From positions 638,551 through 702,550 of the forward strand of contig JAUHZY010000001.1 in the NCBI GenBank assembly GCA_030425825.1: DNA of 64,000 nt, read 5' to 3'. Positions within the stretch are counted from its first letter, which is position 1. Every line of letters starts with the position of its first letter. The notes below the pieces were generated by a model that saw only the letters and a program-made list of their open reading frames with translations, made no database searches and had not been told where the DNA came from. The position numbers were made by a program, and so were the translations under genes. The DNA comes from Alphaproteobacteria bacterium. GTDB taxonomy: Bacteria; Pseudomonadota; Alphaproteobacteria; JAUHZY01. Positions 52,121 to 61,524 of this stretch are shown here, one piece after another.

Positions 52121-54433
52121 TTAAAAACGTGTACCAATGCTAAAGCGAAATACTTCGTCTTCATCATAGTCTTCTTTGTTGATCGCTTTTGCAAGGTCAA
52201 CACGCAAAGGACCAAAAGGCGAACGCCAAACAACGCCAACCCCAATAGTGCTTCGAATCGAACTATCGTCCGCAACTTCAACGCCTGTGCTATCAACATC
52301 ATTCAAAGATCCTGCTTCTGCAAAGATACGCCCTGAAAAACTATCATCACCTGCAAATTCAAATGGCACAGCAAGCTCTGCACCCACTTTATACATTGTG
52401 TTTCCACCTAATGCATCATTTGTTGTGATATCACGAGGACCTACGCCAGAAACGTCAAAGCCTCTGAAAGAGTTACCTCCCATGAAAAAGCGCTCAGCAA
52501 TACTAATGTCCTCATCATTAAAGGCCTCGATGTAACCAAAGTCACCGTAAAGCCCTAAAACATAACCACCTTCAAATGGCGTGTAATGCGAAACAGCTAA
52601 ACGGTTACGTAAAAACTCATCATCACCACCAATCCCAGCAGCATCAATAGTCCAGCGAATCATATAACCTTCTTTTGGTTCGATGCGGTTATCACGCTTG
52701 TCATACATTAATGTTTGTGAAATTGAAGAAACAGCCCTCTCGCCTTCTTGATCTTTAATAAAACGAGACGCAGAAGGATCAACATCTGTAATTTTTGTTG
52801 TTTTATAGCTGTAAGTCCAAGACTGGCTCAGATTATCATTCAAATCATAACCAAGACGCAGCGCAAAACCATCGCGCTTTTCATCATGTGAGCTTTCATC
52901 TTGATTATCACGCGTCACTTTAAAAAGATCGAACCCAGCAGACATGTTACGATCTAAGAAGTATGGCTCTGTAAAGCGCACATCAAACTCTTGTTTTCGA
53001 CCAGAAAGACTTGTTGTAAAAGCAAGTCTTTTACCTAAACCAAATAGATTGTTTTCGCGCAAACTTAAATCTGTCAGAAAATCATCAACTGTCGAGAAAC
53101 CAACGCCGAAAGAAAGCTCTCCTGTTGATTTTTCAGCAACATTAACCTTCACATCTACTTTATCAGGCGACTTCGTTTTCATCGGCTGAACAGCGACATT
53201 AGAGAAATAACCTAAGTTTTGAATATTTCTTTTGGATTGGCGCAACTTATCACGATCAAAGGCATCACCTTCGATAATATTCATCTCACGACGGATCACC
53301 TTATCGACAGTTCTGACATTACCAACAACGTTAATGCGGTTCACTGTGACACGCTTGCTTTTCTTAACTTGATATGTCAGATCCAACGTTCCGTTTTTAC
53401 GATCACGCTTAACCTTTGGTGAAACCTCAACAAATGCAAACCCACGCTGCCCTAAATACTCTTCAATCGCAGCTGATGATGCCTCAACATCTTTAACGCT
53501 ATACCAATCGCCTTTTTGTGTTTTCACAACAGCCGTCAACTCATCTTTCTTAATTTTCTTAAGAGAAGAAGTCGCCTTAATTGTACCAACCTTATAACGT
53601 GTTCCTTCATCAACTGAGTAGGTAATGTAAAAACCGTCTTTCTTGGGGCCTAATTCGGCATATGCTTTTTTAATTTTAAAATCTATGTAGCCTTGGTTTT
53701 GATAAAATCTTTTCAAAAGCTCTTTATCATATTCGACACGCCCAGGGTCGTACTGATCTGCACCAAACAAAAAGCTTAACCATGTTGTTTCACTTGTTGA
53801 AATCACTGATTTTAACTCTGTATCTGTGTAGTTTTTATTCCCTAAGAAAACAATTTTATGTACGCCAACATATCTACCTTCGTCAATTTCAAAAACAACG
53901 TTGACCTTGTTTTGTTCCAGCTCAATAACTTGTGGAGAAACACTTACATTGTAATAACCAGAACGCTGATATGTTTCTAAGATACGATCGACCGCTTTTT
54001 TAACAGACGTTACTGAGAAAAGGTCACGTGGATAAATTGCTGCCTCGATTGACAGCGTTGAATCTTCAACATTTTTGTTTCCCTCAAAAGCAACTTGCTT
54101 AATAACAGGCTTTTCAACAACCTTAATAATAAGAACATCGTCTTCAAAACGTGATGCAACATCCGAGAAGAAGCCTGTTTTGTAAACTTTTTTAATAGCG
54201 TCATCTAATGTTTTAGAATTAACAACGCTTCCTTTTTTCAGTTCTGAATATGCTAAAATTGTCTCGTCTGAATATCTTTGATTTCCAATAATTGTTACTT
54301 TTTCAAGCTTTACATCGGCGATCGCCTCTTCCATATCTTCCATAAGGTCTTTGCCATTAGATTGCGCAACCCCTTCAAAAGAAAGGACAAAAGAAAACAA
54401 AATTAAGAGAATGAAAAAACGAGATTTGTTCAT
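52121..54433 (-). CDS. bamA: Outer membrane protein assembly factor BamA
   Basis: 770 residues from ATG 54433 (MNKSRFFILLIL), in an ATGA overlap with rseP. A signal peptide (1-23), five POTRA domains (about 35-425; e.g. VTIIGNQRYSDETIL, VNRINVVGNVRTVDKVI) and a C-terminal Omp85 barrel with FMGGNSFRGFDVSGVGPRD and the final FSIGTRF. BamA inserts beta-barrel proteins, including LptD and CopB-type barrels, into the outer membrane. Confidence 0.96.
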   Translation of the reverse strand: MNKSRFFILLILFSFVLSFEGVAQSNGKDLMEDMEEAIADVKLEKVTIIGNQRYSDETILAYSELKKGSVVNSKTLDDAIKKVYKTGFFSDVASRFEDDVLIIKVVEKPVIKQVAFEGNKNVEDSTLSIEAAIYPRDLFSVTSVKKAVDRILETYQRSGYYNVSVSPQVIELEQNKVNVVFEIDEGRYVGVHKIVFLGNKNYTDTELKSVISTSETTWLSFLFGADQYDPGRVEYDKELLKRFYQNQGYIDFKIKKAYAELGPKKDGFYITYSVDEGTRYKVGTIKATSSLKKIKKDELTAVVKTQKGDWYSVKDVEASSAAIEEYLGQRGFAFVEVSPKVKRDRKNGTLDLTYQVKKSKRVTVNRINVVGNVRTVDKVIRREMNIIEGDAFDRDKLRQSKRNIQNLGYFSNVAVQPMKTKSPDKVDVKVNVAEKSTGELSFGVGFSTVDDFLTDLSLRENNLFGLGKRLAFTTSLSGRKQEFDVRFTEPYFLDRNMSAGFDLFKVTRDNQDESSHDEKRDGFALRLGYDLNDNLSQSWTYSYKTTKITDVDPSASRFIKDQEGERAVSSISQTLMYDKRDNRIEPKEGYMIRWTIDAAGIGGDDEFLRNRLAVSHYTPFEGGYVLGLYGDFGYIEAFNDEDISIAERFFMGGNSFRGFDVSGVGPRDITTNDALGGNTMYKVGAELAVPFEFAGDDSFSGRIFAEAGSLNDVDSTGVEVADDSSIRSTIGVGVVWRSPFGPLRVDLAKAINKEDYDEDEVFRFSIGTRF

Positions 54434-55566
54434 GAAGCCACCAAATTTTTGAAGTACTCTAACCGCGAAATGTCGTTCCATGTCGACAGAACCACCAGAC
54501 CCAATATAACAGTTAATCCTGCTTTTACCATATATTCTTGTGTTTTCTCACTCAACGGCCTTCCAAGAACAGCTTCAAACGCATAAAACAGTAAATGGCC
54601 ACCATCCAACACAGGGATAGGGAATAAATTAATCAAGCCTAAATTGATTGAAAGAACAGCCATAAACCATATAAAGCTCAGCCAGCCATCTTGCTTCACT
54701 TCTGAAGACATTTGTGCAATACGAATTGGACCGCCAATTTCATCTGACGATCTAACGCCCATAAACATGTCTCCGAACGCATGGAGCGTTGACTTTGTCA
54801 GCACATATGTCTCGATTGTTGCATGATAAATTGCAGAAAAAACGCCACGCTTTTCCAATTGTGGCAATCCTCCCTTAATACCAAAAACACCTATTTGATG
54901 CTCGGTCCCAAAACGATCTGTCATAGACTTTGTTTGCGGCACGACAATTAGTGGCACATTCTCATTTTGGCGTTTTACGACCACATGCAAAGGCACTCCG
55001 GCGCTGTCTCGTACAATCGCCTGCAAATCTTCAAAACGATTAATTTCTTTGTTATCAACATGTGTAATGATGTCTCCTGGCAGAATACCACCATCTTCAG
55101 CTGCGCTCATCTTAACAACCTCTTTTACAGCCGGCGGTGTAAAAGGCTGACCCTGAATACTAAACAAAACAGCCAAGGCTAAAATCGCAAACAAGAAATT
55201 AACAGCAGGACCAGCTGCAACAATAGATGCGCGCTTCCAAAGTTTTTGGGAGAAAAAGGCTGTTTTAAGCTGTTTTTTGGTGAGTTTCTTGCCATCGCTT
55301 CCTGCGCTAGCAGGGTCCGTATCACCCAACATTTTTACGTATCCACCCAAAGGCAATGCAGCCACCCGCCAATGCGTTCCGGACTTTGCTTTCCAACCAA
55401 ACAGCTCAGGCCCAAACCCAATTGAAAACGTTTCAACAGTCACACCGCAAAGGCGTGCAACAATGTAATGACCCCATTCGTGCACAAAGACAAGAACTGC
55501 GATCAAAATGATAAAGGGAAGGATATTGTCGTTAAATGAATTAAGCAGACTGCCGAACAGTTCCAT
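54430..55566 (-). CDS. rseP: RIP metalloprotease RseP
   Basis: 378 residues from ATG 55566, which lies inside the end of dxr. HEWGH (29-33) holds the zinc ligands, one PDZ domain follows (about 115-190, GGILPGDIITHVDNKEIN), and NLFPIPVLDGGHL near the C-terminus supplies the third ligand. Four membrane helices. RseP cuts anti-sigma factors and signal peptide remnants within the membrane. Many homologues carry two PDZ domains; only one is clear here. Confidence 0.94.
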   Translation of the reverse strand: MELFGSLLNSFNDNILPFIILIAVLVFVHEWGHYIVARLCGVTVETFSIGFGPELFGWKAKSGTHWRVAALPLGGYVKMLGDTDPASAGSDGKKLTKKQLKTAFFSQKLWKRASIVAAGPAVNFLFAILALAVLFSIQGQPFTPPAVKEVVKMSAAEDGGILPGDIITHVDNKEINRFEDLQAIVRDSAGVPLHVVVKRQNENVPLIVVPQTKSMTDRFGTEHQIGVFGIKGGLPQLEKRGVFSAIYHATIETYVLTKSTLHAFGDMFMGVRSSDEIGGPIRIAQMSSEVKQDGWLSFIWFMAVLSINLGLINLFPIPVLDGGHLLFYAFEAVLGRPLSEKTQEYMVKAGLTVILGLVVLSTWNDISRLEYFKNLVAS

Positions 55567-56704
55567 TGATAAAGCCTTTTGTTTGGTGACGCGTTTGTCG
55601 GTCAATTTCAAGAATATCTTCTACACAAGATAGGGTGCTTGCCCCCTTCATTTCAAGGGCTTTTTCAATTAAATGAGGAATATCTGTAAAGCTTATTTTT
55701 TTATCAAGAAATGCCGCAACAGCGACTTCATTTGCTGCATTTAGAACGGTTCCAGCCGCCCCACCTTCTTTCAAGGCATAACGCGCCATTTTTAATGTCG
55801 GGAAAGCGTCCATATCAGGCGAGAAAAAATCAAGGCGGGCAATCTCGGTCAGATCAAGGCGAGGTGAATTGTTTTGCAAACGATTTGGATAATCTAAGCA
55901 ATATGAGATCGGAATACGCATATCAGGAGTTCCCATCTGCGCCAATGTTGAACCATCTTTGTAACAAACCATTGAATGAATGATAGATTGTGGATGAATG
56001 ACAATATCGATTTCATTCTCGCTCATATCGAACAAATAGGCAGCCTCGATCAACTCCAGCCCTTTATTCATCATTGTTGCAGAATCTACAGAAATTTTCT
56101 TTCCCATATCCCAATTAGGGTGTTTTACAGCTTGCTCGGGCGTAACGGCCTTTAGCTCTTCAAAAGTTTTTCTATAAAATGGACCACCAGAAGCTGTAAG
56201 AATAATTTTTTCAACAGCTTTTCTTTCATCAAGAACCTGAAAGATTGCATTATGCTCTGAATCGATTGGCAATAAAGTTGTCTGATGTTTCTTGATCAAA
56301 TCTGTCACAATTGACCCTGCACAAACAAGCGCCTCTTTGTTGGCCAAAGCAACTGTCGTGCCTTGCTTGATCGCTTCAATGGTCGACTGAAGTCCAACAG
56401 CGCCCACAATCGCAGCAACAATCAAATCGGCAGGTATTTTGGCGGCCTCAATAATGGCATCAGCACCACCAACAACATCTATCCCCTCACCTTGTAAGAG
56501 TGACTTTAATTGTTTTTCACAACCTGCATCTGCAATCGCAACGCATTGAGGACGAAACTCTTTAGCAAGCTTTGCAAGCTTATCAACGCTGGTTGCGGCT
56601 GTTAAAACCTGAACATCAAATTTGTCTGGGTGTTGGCGTATAAGATCCATCGTTGAACATCCGATCGATCCTGTCGCCCCTAAGATTGATATTTTTTTAG
56701 TCAT
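55541..56704 (-). CDS. dxr: 1-deoxy-D-xylulose 5-phosphate reductoisomerase
   Basis: 387 residues from ATG 56704 (MTKKISILGATGSIG). The NADPH motif GATGSIG, ALANKEALVCAG, LPIDSEHNAIFQ and LTASGGPFY are family signatures. Dxr makes 2-C-methyl-D-erythritol 4-phosphate for isoprenoids, including the undecaprenyl carrier. A GTG six codons earlier is possible. It overlaps rseP by 26 bases. uppS and cdsA, often upstream, are not in this window. Confidence 0.95.
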   Translation of the reverse strand: MTKKISILGATGSIGCSTMDLIRQHPDKFDVQVLTAATSVDKLAKLAKEFRPQCVAIADAGCEKQLKSLLQGEGIDVVGGADAIIEAAKIPADLIVAAIVGAVGLQSTIEAIKQGTTVALANKEALVCAGSIVTDLIKKHQTTLLPIDSEHNAIFQVLDERKAVEKIILTASGGPFYRKTFEELKAVTPEQAVKHPNWDMGKKISVDSATMMNKGLELIEAAYLFDMSENEIDIVIHPQSIIHSMVCYKDGSTLAQMGTPDMRIPISYCLDYPNRLQNNSPRLDLTEIARLDFFSPDMDAFPTLKMARYALKEGGAAGTVLNAANEVAVAAFLDKKISFTDIPHLIEKALEMKGASTLSCVEDILEIDRQTRHQTKGFINGTVRQSA

Positions 56705-56970
56705 GGAAGGATAAAAAAGCACTTTGCAACATAAAGCAACAAAATTTTAGGACAACTTCTCAGCAGCAGAGTTGAATCATTTTCCTCTATATACTCTTCA
56801 GCTATTATCTTTCTTTTTGCAAACTCATCACCTCCTTACACCACCTAAGATTTTAGAGTAAGAAAACTTAGAAATTAATGTTGTATTTTTTCCTTGAAAC
56901 AAAACCTATGAGACAGTAAATTAAAATCACACAACCTATTGATGTGCTCAAGCTGATGGAGGAGGAACCT
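56705..56970. other. Divergent intergenic region between dxr and a cold-shock gene
   Basis: 266 bases, very AT-rich. It contains the cold-shock gene promoter near its right end and an imperfect dyad CTAAG...CTTAG (about 56845-56871). I see no gene, riboswitch or terminator that I can support. Confidence 0.5.
56894..56922 (+). promoter_or_regulatory. Promoter for the cold-shock gene
   Basis: TTGAAA (56894-56899), 17-base spacer, TAAATT (56917-56922). This leaves a leader of about 40 bases, shorter than that of E. coli cspA. Confidence 0.5.
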
Positions 56971-57204
56971 ATGCCTGAACATAAAGGAACCGTTAAATGG
57001 TTTGACTATATTAAGGGATATGGATTTATCACACCCGATGACGGATCAAACGATACGTTTATTCATATCACTTCTGTCAAACAATCTGGCGCTTCTATCG
57101 TCAAACAAGGCCAACGCATTTCATACGATTTACAACCTGATGATAAGGGCAATATATCAGCCGCAAACATTGAAGTTAATGAAGATGAAGAAATGACGGC
57201 CTAA
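56971..57204 (+). CDS. Cold-shock domain protein
   Basis: 77 residues from ATG 56971, preceded by the strong site GGAGGAGG. The cold-shock fold has both RNA-binding motifs: KGYGFI (RNP1) and DTFIHIT (RNP2), after KGTVKWFDYI. It binds single-stranded RNA or DNA and acts as an RNA chaperone. The acidic tail (VNEDEEMTA) is slightly longer than in E. coli CspA. The stop overlaps the convergent gene stop (CTAA). Confidence 0.92.
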   Translation: MPEHKGTVKWFDYIKGYGFITPDDGSNDTFIHITSVKQSGASIVKQGQRISYDLQPDDKGNISAANIEVNEDEEMTA

Positions 57205-58526
57205 GCCTTACTTGCCTCATACGCCTTTTTGGACATTAAAATTATCCCTTCTTCACGCGTTGAAAGTGCAAGCCCCTCCTCTATCGTGCCAGGCATATTG
57301 AGATCACTTAGCAATTCTTTTATAAGAATACCGCCCGCATTCACATGACCAACAGCAGGTCGCGACATAGGCACAACATACCCTGGAAAATGATCATCTT
57401 TCTCAACAGGCAGCGCATCAATATTATCAGCTTTCTTCAAAGCTTCAAAAAAAGCAGGAAGTTTCGTTTCTTGGTAAATTGCTTTCAAAGCCCCTAAAAA
57501 CTTTTCTTTTAATGCTGGACGCTCTGCTTCACCATATCCTTTTGCCAGCGCATCGATTCTTTCTTTGGTTTCTGGCTCTTTAACTTCATTCGGAGAAAGA
57601 TAGAACTTATTAACACCTAATGTAATAAAGACATCATTCATGTCTGCGCGATTTTTCGCGTCGTTGAAATGCGCTTTGACTTGTTCTGCGCTAATATGGA
57701 CACCATCAGGTTTATTATAATCTTCGAATTCAGGCATAGAATAATCTAAGACGCTCATTGTTAAACGCGTCAGCGCAAAAGATTTTTCTACAAGGTAGGG
57801 GTAATCTTTTAGAGGAGATCCCGCCATGGAATCGGGACAGTCCTTTGCAAAGGCATTCGCAAAACCATGAATGGCATTTGAAAGTTCAGCGAAATTTGGC
57901 AAATACCCCGCCTCTTGTTTTGCCGCAAGCACCTTTTCAAAAACATCGTTAAAAACAGATGATTTTCTTAAAACTTCAAACGCGGCGATTACACGCTGTC
58001 TCTCGCCTTTTTTTTCAGTAAAAATTGGCACTGTCTGCTCAGGCATTTCAGTTGTTGTTTCGGCCTTAAAGAAGTCCGCCTGATACTTAGAGCCAAGTTC
58101 GTTAAACCAATTGTCTCCGAAAACTACCTTTTGCTTTTTTGCCTCATCGGATAATCTTTTAGGAATCTCTGCAGGGATCACAGTACGAGAAGAAATAACT
58201 GCCTGCCCATCTCTATTATAAAGTGTACGCTTTATTTTTTCGCCTTGAGATTCCGCATCCTCTTCCTTCTCAACCTTAAGTGTCAAGAATTTGTTATCAC
58301 TGTCGTGCTCACTAGGCTGTTGACCAAGATATCGCGCACCTTGCACCCTTAACACCTCTACAACATTTATTTCGGAACGAGTGTGATTTTTGAGAAACAA
58401 CAGATAGCCTTGTTCTGGCAAAGCGTTATACAAGCGCTCTTCTTCTGCCATCAACATAAGGTCATCAACCCATGAAGCGTCTTTTTCTTCTGTCCTCATT
58501 TTTACATTTTTATCTGTTGTTAACAT
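57201..58526 (-). CDS. Orphan cytoplasmic protein, 441 residues
   Basis: ATG with GAAAGG upstream. No signal peptide, membrane helix or recognised domain. The N-terminal 170 residues look mixed alpha/beta (EQGYLLFLKNHTRSEINVVE, GEKIKRTLYNRDGQAVISS); residues 175-390 are helical (FEVLRKSSVFNDVFEKVLAA); the C-terminus has GHVNAGGILIKELLSDLN and ends MSKKAYEASKA. It may bind proteins but no function can be given. Confidence 0.55.
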   Translation of the reverse strand: MLTTDKNVKMRTEEKDASWVDDLMLMAEEERLYNALPEQGYLLFLKNHTRSEINVVEVLRVQGARYLGQQPSEHDSDNKFLTLKVEKEEDAESQGEKIKRTLYNRDGQAVISSRTVIPAEIPKRLSDEAKKQKVVFGDNWFNELGSKYQADFFKAETTTEMPEQTVPIFTEKKGERQRVIAAFEVLRKSSVFNDVFEKVLAAKQEAGYLPNFAELSNAIHGFANAFAKDCPDSMAGSPLKDYPYLVEKSFALTRLTMSVLDYSMPEFEDYNKPDGVHISAEQVKAHFNDAKNRADMNDVFITLGVNKFYLSPNEVKEPETKERIDALAKGYGEAERPALKEKFLGALKAIYQETKLPAFFEALKKADNIDALPVEKDDHFPGYVVPMSRPAVGHVNAGGILIKELLSDLNMPGTIEEGLALSTREEGIILMSKKAYEASKA

Positions 58527-58619
58527 CTTTTTTCCTTTCTATAAACAGAAAGCACAATAATCCTATAAGGAAACAAAGGTCAACTTAAAAAGTTCTTTTT
58601 GAAGAATTAAAATATAGCT

Positions 58620-59636
58620 TTATTTAGAAAGTTTTTTCTCGCGCGCCGCTTTCAGCTTGACAAAGTCGTCGCCCGCATGATGTGAGGACCTTGTTAAAGG
58701 CGATGAAGACACCATCAAAAATCCTTTTCCGTATGCGATTTTTTCGTAGGATTTAAATTCTTCTGGCGTGATAAAGTCAGCCACAGGCGCATGCTTTGGC
58801 GTTGGCTGTAAATATTGGCCAATCGTTAGAAAATCAACATCTGCACTGCGCAGATCATCCATAACCTGCATAACCTCTTGTTTTGTTTCACCAAGACCAA
58901 CCATCAGACCTGATTTCGTAAAAGTTGAAGGGTCAAGCTGCTTTACCTCATGCAAAATACGCAATGACTGGAAATAACGCGCACCCGGGCGGATTGTTGG
59001 GTACAGGCGTGGTACTGTTTCCAAATTATGGTTAAACACCTCTGGTTTTGATTTTAAAATTGTCTCAAGCGGCTTTGCATCGTCTTTGTTCTTAAAATCA
59101 GGTGTCAAAATTTCAACTGTGGTCCCAGGCGAATGAAGATGAATTTGTGCAATTGTGCGTGCAAAGTGCTCTGCACCACCATCATCCAGATCATCACGGT
59201 CTACAGATGTAATCACAATGTGATTAAGGCCTAACTCGGCTGTTGCCTTGGCAACATTTTCAGGCTCATGTGGGTCTAGCTTATCCGGAAGCCCTGTCGC
59301 AACATTACAAAATGCACAAGCGCGGGTACAAACAGACCCTAAGATCATAAATGTTGCATGCTTTTTATCCCAGCACTCTCCAATATTTGGACACCCTGCC
59401 TCCTCACAAACTGTGTTCAGCTTCAAACCACGCATCAAGTTCTTTGTCTCAGCATACCCTTTTGATGTTGGTGCCTTGACGCGTAACCAGTCAGGCTTCT
59501 TGCGCCTCACTTCGTTATCTGGCTTATGTGCTTTTTCAGGATGACGCATACGATCCGCATTATCGTGATTCAAACCACCATCTGGAACCTGATTACGCTG
59601 TTTTTTCTCTTCAACCGAGCTGATTTGTTGTGTCAT
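58620..59636 (-). CDS. lipA: Lipoyl synthase
   Basis: 338 residues. Both iron-sulphur clusters are present: the auxiliary set Cys77, Cys82, Cys88 ([16 protein letters not shown]) and the radical-SAM set Cys103, Cys107, Cys110 (VCTRACAFC). It inserts sulphur at C6 and C8 of octanoyl groups on 2-oxoacid dehydrogenase E2 subunits; the partner E3, lpdA, lies 3 kb away. A 45-residue charged N-terminal extension is present. Confidence 0.96.
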   Translation of the reverse strand: MTQQISSVEEKKQRNQVPDGGLNHDNADRMRHPEKAHKPDNEVRRKKPDWLRVKAPTSKGYAETKNLMRGLKLNTVCEEAGCPNIGECWDKKHATFMILGSVCTRACAFCNVATGLPDKLDPHEPENVAKATAELGLNHIVITSVDRDDLDDGGAEHFARTIAQIHLHSPGTTVEILTPDFKNKDDAKPLETILKSKPEVFNHNLETVPRLYPTIRPGARYFQSLRILHEVKQLDPSTFTKSGLMVGLGETKQEVMQVMDDLRSADVDFLTIGQYLQPTPKHAPVADFITPEEFKSYEKIAYGKGFLMVSSSPLTRSSHHAGDDFVKLKAAREKKLSK

Positions 59637-59768
59637 TTTTTTGCCTAATTTTGTGTTTGCATATCATATAAGAACTATCCCCTAAATAAAAACCCTAAAT
59701 CTATAAAAAATGAAAATATGTTGACATATAGGAGAATTTTTGCTTTTTTTAGAAAAAAGGACTTTAAA

Positions 59769-60296
59769 ATGAGCAAAAGATATATAACCGTATTGAAGCT
59801 TGTAAAGCGCGCAAAAGACATCGTTCTACAAGATCAAAACCTAGCAGATAAATACTACCAAGCACTGGCAAAAAGAATACAAGCGCGCAAAAAAGAACCC
59901 ATTCCAGGAGAACCTGAAGAACTCCCTACTATTCTAAACTTTGACGGCAGCGTTAATGACGGCCTTAACTTGCAAACAAAGATCGCCTATCGCTACCTAA
60001 GAAGAGAGTTTAATACACTTAAAAACTTATTTAAAAAAAGCATAAACCAAAAGACACAACAAATAAGTAATGAGCTTTCTAAAATTGATGATAGTCAAAT
60101 AGACTTTCCAAACCCCATCAATACACTTGCAGACCTCTTCAAAAAATCAAATATCTTAAAAAATCTAGAGACCGTTACTCAAAACTTAACGCTTATCTCA
60201 GAATATCAGGATGAAGCTGTAAAAGTGATTGGCGCGAATGATACTTATCAAGCACTTATAGAGCAAAAGAAATCTAAGGGAGAGCTTGCGATATAA
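59769..60296 (+). CDS. Orphan helical protein, 175 residues
   Basis: ATG 59769 with AAGGA upstream. Lys/Gln/Asn-rich, helical throughout (KLVKRAKDIVLQDQNLADK, IAYRYLRREFNTLKNLFK), without signal peptide or membrane helix. The upstream region shares a 14-base sequence (GTTGACATATAGGA, 59720-59733) with the promoter at 2323-2336, though no good -10 box follows here. The next gene starts 15 bases after its stop; the two may form an operon. Confidence 0.55.
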   Translation: MSKRYITVLKLVKRAKDIVLQDQNLADKYYQALAKRIQARKKEPIPGEPEELPTILNFDGSVNDGLNLQTKIAYRYLRREFNTLKNLFKKSINQKTQQISNELSKIDDSQIDFPNPINTLADLFKKSNILKNLETVTQNLTLISEYQDEAVKVIGANDTYQALIEQKKSKGELAI

Positions 60297-60311
60297 CCCA
60301 AGACACATAAA

Positions 60312-60767
60312 ATGAAAACGCCATTTTTGAAAACAGTCAAAATAATTGCAGATATAAAATCTCTACTAGCAAAACACAAACTAGACAAAACATATGAAAA
60401 GTCTTTGGCTAGAAATCGCACCTTAAAACGCCACCTTGATAATAGGCATGAGGCAACAAGAATACAGTGGGACAAGCCACGTAATGACACTGAAATATTA
60501 ATGAAAAATGTAAAGCTGGAAATAGAAGTTTTAGTAAACTTCTTGCTTAATAAAGGCCTCAACACACATAAAGACTTTGAAGAAAGCGCACGTGAATTAG
60601 AAAGAATCTACCTAAAAAGCCCAACACAAAAGCCATGCGATCGATTCCTCAATCTATCTGCCGAAGAGATCGCGTTGGCAGAAATATACAAATGCCAAAC
60701 TATCAGAAATGCCTCAACAATGGTTGAGATTGCACAGCGTGCAAGGAATACCAGGGCTTTCAACTAG
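60312..60767 (+). CDS. Orphan helical protein, 151 residues
   Basis: Basic and helical (ADIKSLLAKHKLDKTYEKSL, then a long charged middle). It resembles its upstream neighbour in size, Lys content and the early K.LVK/IADIKSLLAKHK pattern, but I cannot show clear homology. No ribosome-binding site is seen, so translation may be coupled to the upstream gene. Four bases separate it from the convergent permease gene. Family unknown. Confidence 0.5.
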   Translation: MKTPFLKTVKIIADIKSLLAKHKLDKTYEKSLARNRTLKRHLDNRHEATRIQWDKPRNDTEILMKNVKLEIEVLVNFLLNKGLNTHKDFEESARELERIYLKSPTQKPCDRFLNLSAEEIALAEIYKCQTIRNASTMVEIAQRARNTRAFN

Positions 60768-60771
60768 ACAA

Positions 60772-61524
60772 TTATGCTTTTGCAAGGCCATATCCAGCAA
60801 GAACAATCACAGCGCACAAGAATAAAACACGCAGCAATTTTTCGTTCATCTTTACCGCCAAATGTGCGCCAACATATCCTGCAGGCAAGCATGCAGCAAC
60901 CATGACAGCCAGAAGCTGTAGATGCAAAAAGTCCTGAAGATAGTACCCAATACCCGCCAACAGTCCTGGAAACAACAATGCGACAGCACGTGTTCCTAGC
61001 ATTTCTTGTGCTTTCAGCCCAAACGTACTTAACATTAAGACACCGCAAAACGTTCCCGTCCCTGCACCACTTATACCAAGATGTACGCCAACACAAATGC
61101 CCCAAAACACGGATTTCTTTTGCCAGAAACGTGGCAGTTTATGCGCACGATATGATGTTCGACGCATCAACATATAAAAAGCGCCAAAAACACACGCTAA
61201 TGCGATAAACCTCTCAAGAAAAGCAACAGGCAAATAACCTAGCAAAACAACACCTGACAATGCGCCGACAGTGACTGCAGGAAGCCAATAACATAAAAGA
61301 TCTTTGCGTACCTTATCTTCTTTATAAAAAACATAAGAGTTTGAAAGATCTGTTGCAGCAGCTGCTGTAACATCTGTCGCGATGGCAATATGAGGCGGCA
61401 CACCAGCGGCCAGCAAAGCAGGCTGTATCAGAAACCCACCACCACCAAAAATACTACCATATGTTTCTCCAATAAATGTGATGAAAAAAATAAAAATCAG
61501 AGATTCTGTAGAAAGTTCAATCAT
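60772..61524 (-). CDS. TSUP (TauE/SafE) family permease
   Basis: 250 residues with seven or eight membrane helices. The N-terminal signature GGGGFLIQPALLAAGVPPHIA(T) and the repeat near GISGAGTGTFCGVLML are typical of TSUP transporters, which export sulphite, sulphoacetate or other organosulphur or small anions. It overlaps the PnuC-like gene by eight bases. A closely related, broken copy lies at 62099-62841. Confidence 0.85.
   Translation of the reverse strand: MIELSTESLIFIFFITFIGETYGSIFGGGGFLIQPALLAAGVPPHIAIATDVTAAAATDLSNSYVFYKEDKVRKDLLCYWLPAVTVGALSGVVLLGYLPVAFLERFIALACVFGAFYMLMRRTSYRAHKLPRFWQKKSVFWGICVGVHLGISGAGTGTFCGVLMLSTFGLKAQEMLGTRAVALLFPGLLAGIGYYLQDFLHLQLLAVMVAACLPAGYVGAHLAVKMNEKLLRVLFLCAVIVLAGYGLAKA

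Noticed and set aside
60764-61105. Cys-rich reading frame on the minus strand
   Set aside because: It is a shadow of the TSUP permease gene in another frame; composition follows the real gene.
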